A stretch of DNA of 8,594 bases from DATKYV01 sp035528275 (GTDB lineage Bacteria > Acidobacteriota > Terriglobia > UBA7540): NCBI GenBank assembly GCA_035528275.1, contig DATKYV010000027.1:1-8594 (forward strand). Direction: 5' to 3'. The translations under genes and the position numbers were made by a program. Below are positions 7,533 to 8,594 of the stretch, piece after piece; the first letter of the stretch is position 1; every line of letters begins with the position of its first letter. The notes below the pieces were generated by a model. It had not been told where the DNA came from. It did no database searches and saw only the letters and a list, made by a program, of their open reading frames with translations.

Positions 7533-7538
7533 CCCTCC
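7533..7538 (-). promoter_or_regulatory. Strong Shine-Dalgarno for the DUF2892 gene
   Basis: GGAGGG on the minus strand, with a 7-base spacer (TGAGAAT) before the ATG at 7525. It decides the start codon of the small protein and is clearly stronger than any ribosome site visible in front of the glycosylation genes in this window. Confidence 0.75.
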
Positions 7539-7571
7539 AAGGTTTTCCAAACAATGAGGGGCGGCGCAGCT

Positions 7572-8594
7572 CTAGGCCACAGCCGCACCGTTTTCGATTC
7601 CCATCTTCTCGTGGCGCGCGTGGAGGTAGTAAAGGACGGGAACCGCCATGCGCGACAGGAAGGTGGAAGCGACTTCGCCGGCCATCAGCGAAAGCGCCAA
7701 ACCCTGAAAAATCGGATCAAACAGAATGACGAACGCGCCAACCACTACGGCGGCCGCGGTCAGCAGCATGGGTCGGAAGCGCACCGCGCCGGCATCCACG
7801 ACGGATTCTTCCAGGGACATTCCCTGCTTGCGTCGGAGCTCGATGAAATCCACCAGGATGATGGAATTGCGAACGATAATTCCCGCGCCGGCGATGAATC
7901 CGATGATCGAGGTGGCGGTAAAGAACGCTCCGATCATGGCGTGCGCCGGCAAGATGCCCACCAGCGTCAGCGGAATCGGCGCCATGATCACCAGCGGAAC
8001 GCGGAATGACTGAAACCACGCCACCACGATGACGTAGATCAGCACCAGTACTATGGCGAAAGCAAATCCCAGGTCGCGGAAAACCTCGTAGGTGATGTGC
8101 CACTCGCCGTCCCACTTCATGGAGACGCGGTCGGTGAGAAACGGCAGGTGCGTGGCATAGCGCTCGATGGTGTAACCGCCCGGCGCGCGAATCTTATCGA
8201 GCGCGTCCGAGAGTTTCATGATGGCGTAGACCGGGCTTTCCTCTGTTCCCGCCACGTCCCCCGTCACGTAGACCACGGGTTTCAGATTCTTGTGGTAGAT
8301 GGCCTTTTCAATCGTCCCCTCTTCGACACGCGTCAGCTCGCTCAAAGGAACCAGCGGTCCCGACGACGAGACGACACGAATCTCGCCGATGTCCGTCAGG
8401 CTGGTCTTCTGCGAACGAGGAACTTCCAGAACGATCGGCACGTCCTCTTTTTCCTTGGGCAGGTGCGCGAGCCCCACCTCATGACCGCTCAGCGCCAGGC
8501 GAAGCGTGCGGCTGATCTGCTCGGCCGTCACGCCGTTGAGCGCCGCCTTTTCCTTGTCCACCACATAGCGGTACTGCGGCTGATCGTCTTCCAC
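7572..8594 (-). CDS. Efflux RND transporter permease subunit (AcrB/AcrD/AcrF family), C-terminal part
   Basis: The visible 340 residues are the C-terminal third of a resistance-nodulation-division pump. The reading frame runs off the right edge, so the GTG at 8594 is almost certainly an internal valine codon and the true start lies outside. Full members are about 1,000-1,100 residues. Seen in order: the end of the second periplasmic porter/docking region (about 1-165), a hydrophobic segment at 174-193 corresponding to TM8, then TM9-TM10 (about 199-249) with GAGIIVRNSIILVDF, TM11 (273-291) after AVRFRPMLLTA, and TM12 (about 296-323) ending RMAVPVLYYL. RND permeases are proton-driven inner-membrane trimers that usually pair with a periplasmic adaptor and an outer-membrane channel. 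Those partners are not in this window. The position of AcrB Lys940 holds Arg242 here. The substrate cannot be inferred. DUF2892 follows by 46 bases in the same orientation. Confidence 0.93.
   Translation of the reverse strand: MEDDQPQYRYVVDKEKAALNGVTAEQISRTLRLALSGHEVGLAHLPKEKEDVPIVLEVPRSQKTSLTDIGEIRVVSSSGPLVPLSELTRVEEGTIEKAIYHKNLKPVVYVTGDVAGTEESPVYAIMKLSDALDKIRAPGGYTIERYATHLPFLTDRVSMKWDGEWHITYEVFRDLGFAFAIVLVLIYVIVVAWFQSFRVPLVIMAPIPLTLVGILPAHAMIGAFFTATSIIGFIAGAGIIVRNSIILVDFIELRRKQGMSLEESVVDAGAVRFRPMLLTAAAVVVGAFVILFDPIFQGLALSLMAGEVASTFLSRMAVPVLYYLHARHEKMGIENGAAVA

Noticed and set aside
7526..7588. Longer 83-codon version of the DUF2892 gene starting at 7588
   Set aside because: It would overlap the end of the RND gene, adds a non-conserved Arg/Pro-rich leader, and ignores the strong GGAGGG site placed exactly for ATG 7525.

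Overview
The window (8,594 bases, GC-rich) reads as chromosomal DNA from a Gram-negative bacterium. The main reason is the C-terminal part of an RND-type inner-membrane efflux pump at the right edge, a family that normally works across two membranes. The phylum cannot be fixed from sequence alone. Acidobacteriota or a similar GC-rich soil or sediment lineage is only a guess. No tRNA, rRNA, CRISPR array, insertion sequence or integrase is visible.

Layout. Positions 1-120 hold no gene I can support. Two genes then run rightward: a large YfhO-family membrane protein (about 121-2727) and a polytopic GT-C-type glycosyltransferase-like protein (2761-4320). They are separated by 33 bases and a GC-rich hairpin that spans the first gene's stop codon. 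Facing them on the minus strand is a four-gene stretch, read right to left: the partial RND permease (8594-7572), a 62-residue DUF2892 membrane protein (7525-7337), a dolichol-phosphate-mannose-synthase-like GT2 fused to a GtrA domain (7202-6078), and a GT39/ArnT-like GT-C protein (6032-4254). The two arms converge, and the ends of the GT-C genes overlap by 67 bases on opposite strands.

How the genes may work together. The GT2-GtrA fusion carries the two activities needed to make a polyprenyl-phosphate-linked monosaccharide and move it across the inner membrane. The GT39-like protein encoded 45 bases downstream is the expected kind of periplasmic transferase that would use it. The YfhO-like and second GT-C proteins are further candidate transferases of the same fold class. 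The set resembles three-component glycosylation systems (GT2 + GtrA-type flippase + GT-C/YfhO transferase) known for O-antigen modification in Gram-negatives and for lipoteichoic acid decoration in Bacillus and Listeria. Here it has several possible transferases, and neither sugar nor acceptor is known. The RND and DUF2892 genes look like a separate transcription unit. A promoter-like sequence and a weak hairpin lie between them and the glycosylation genes.
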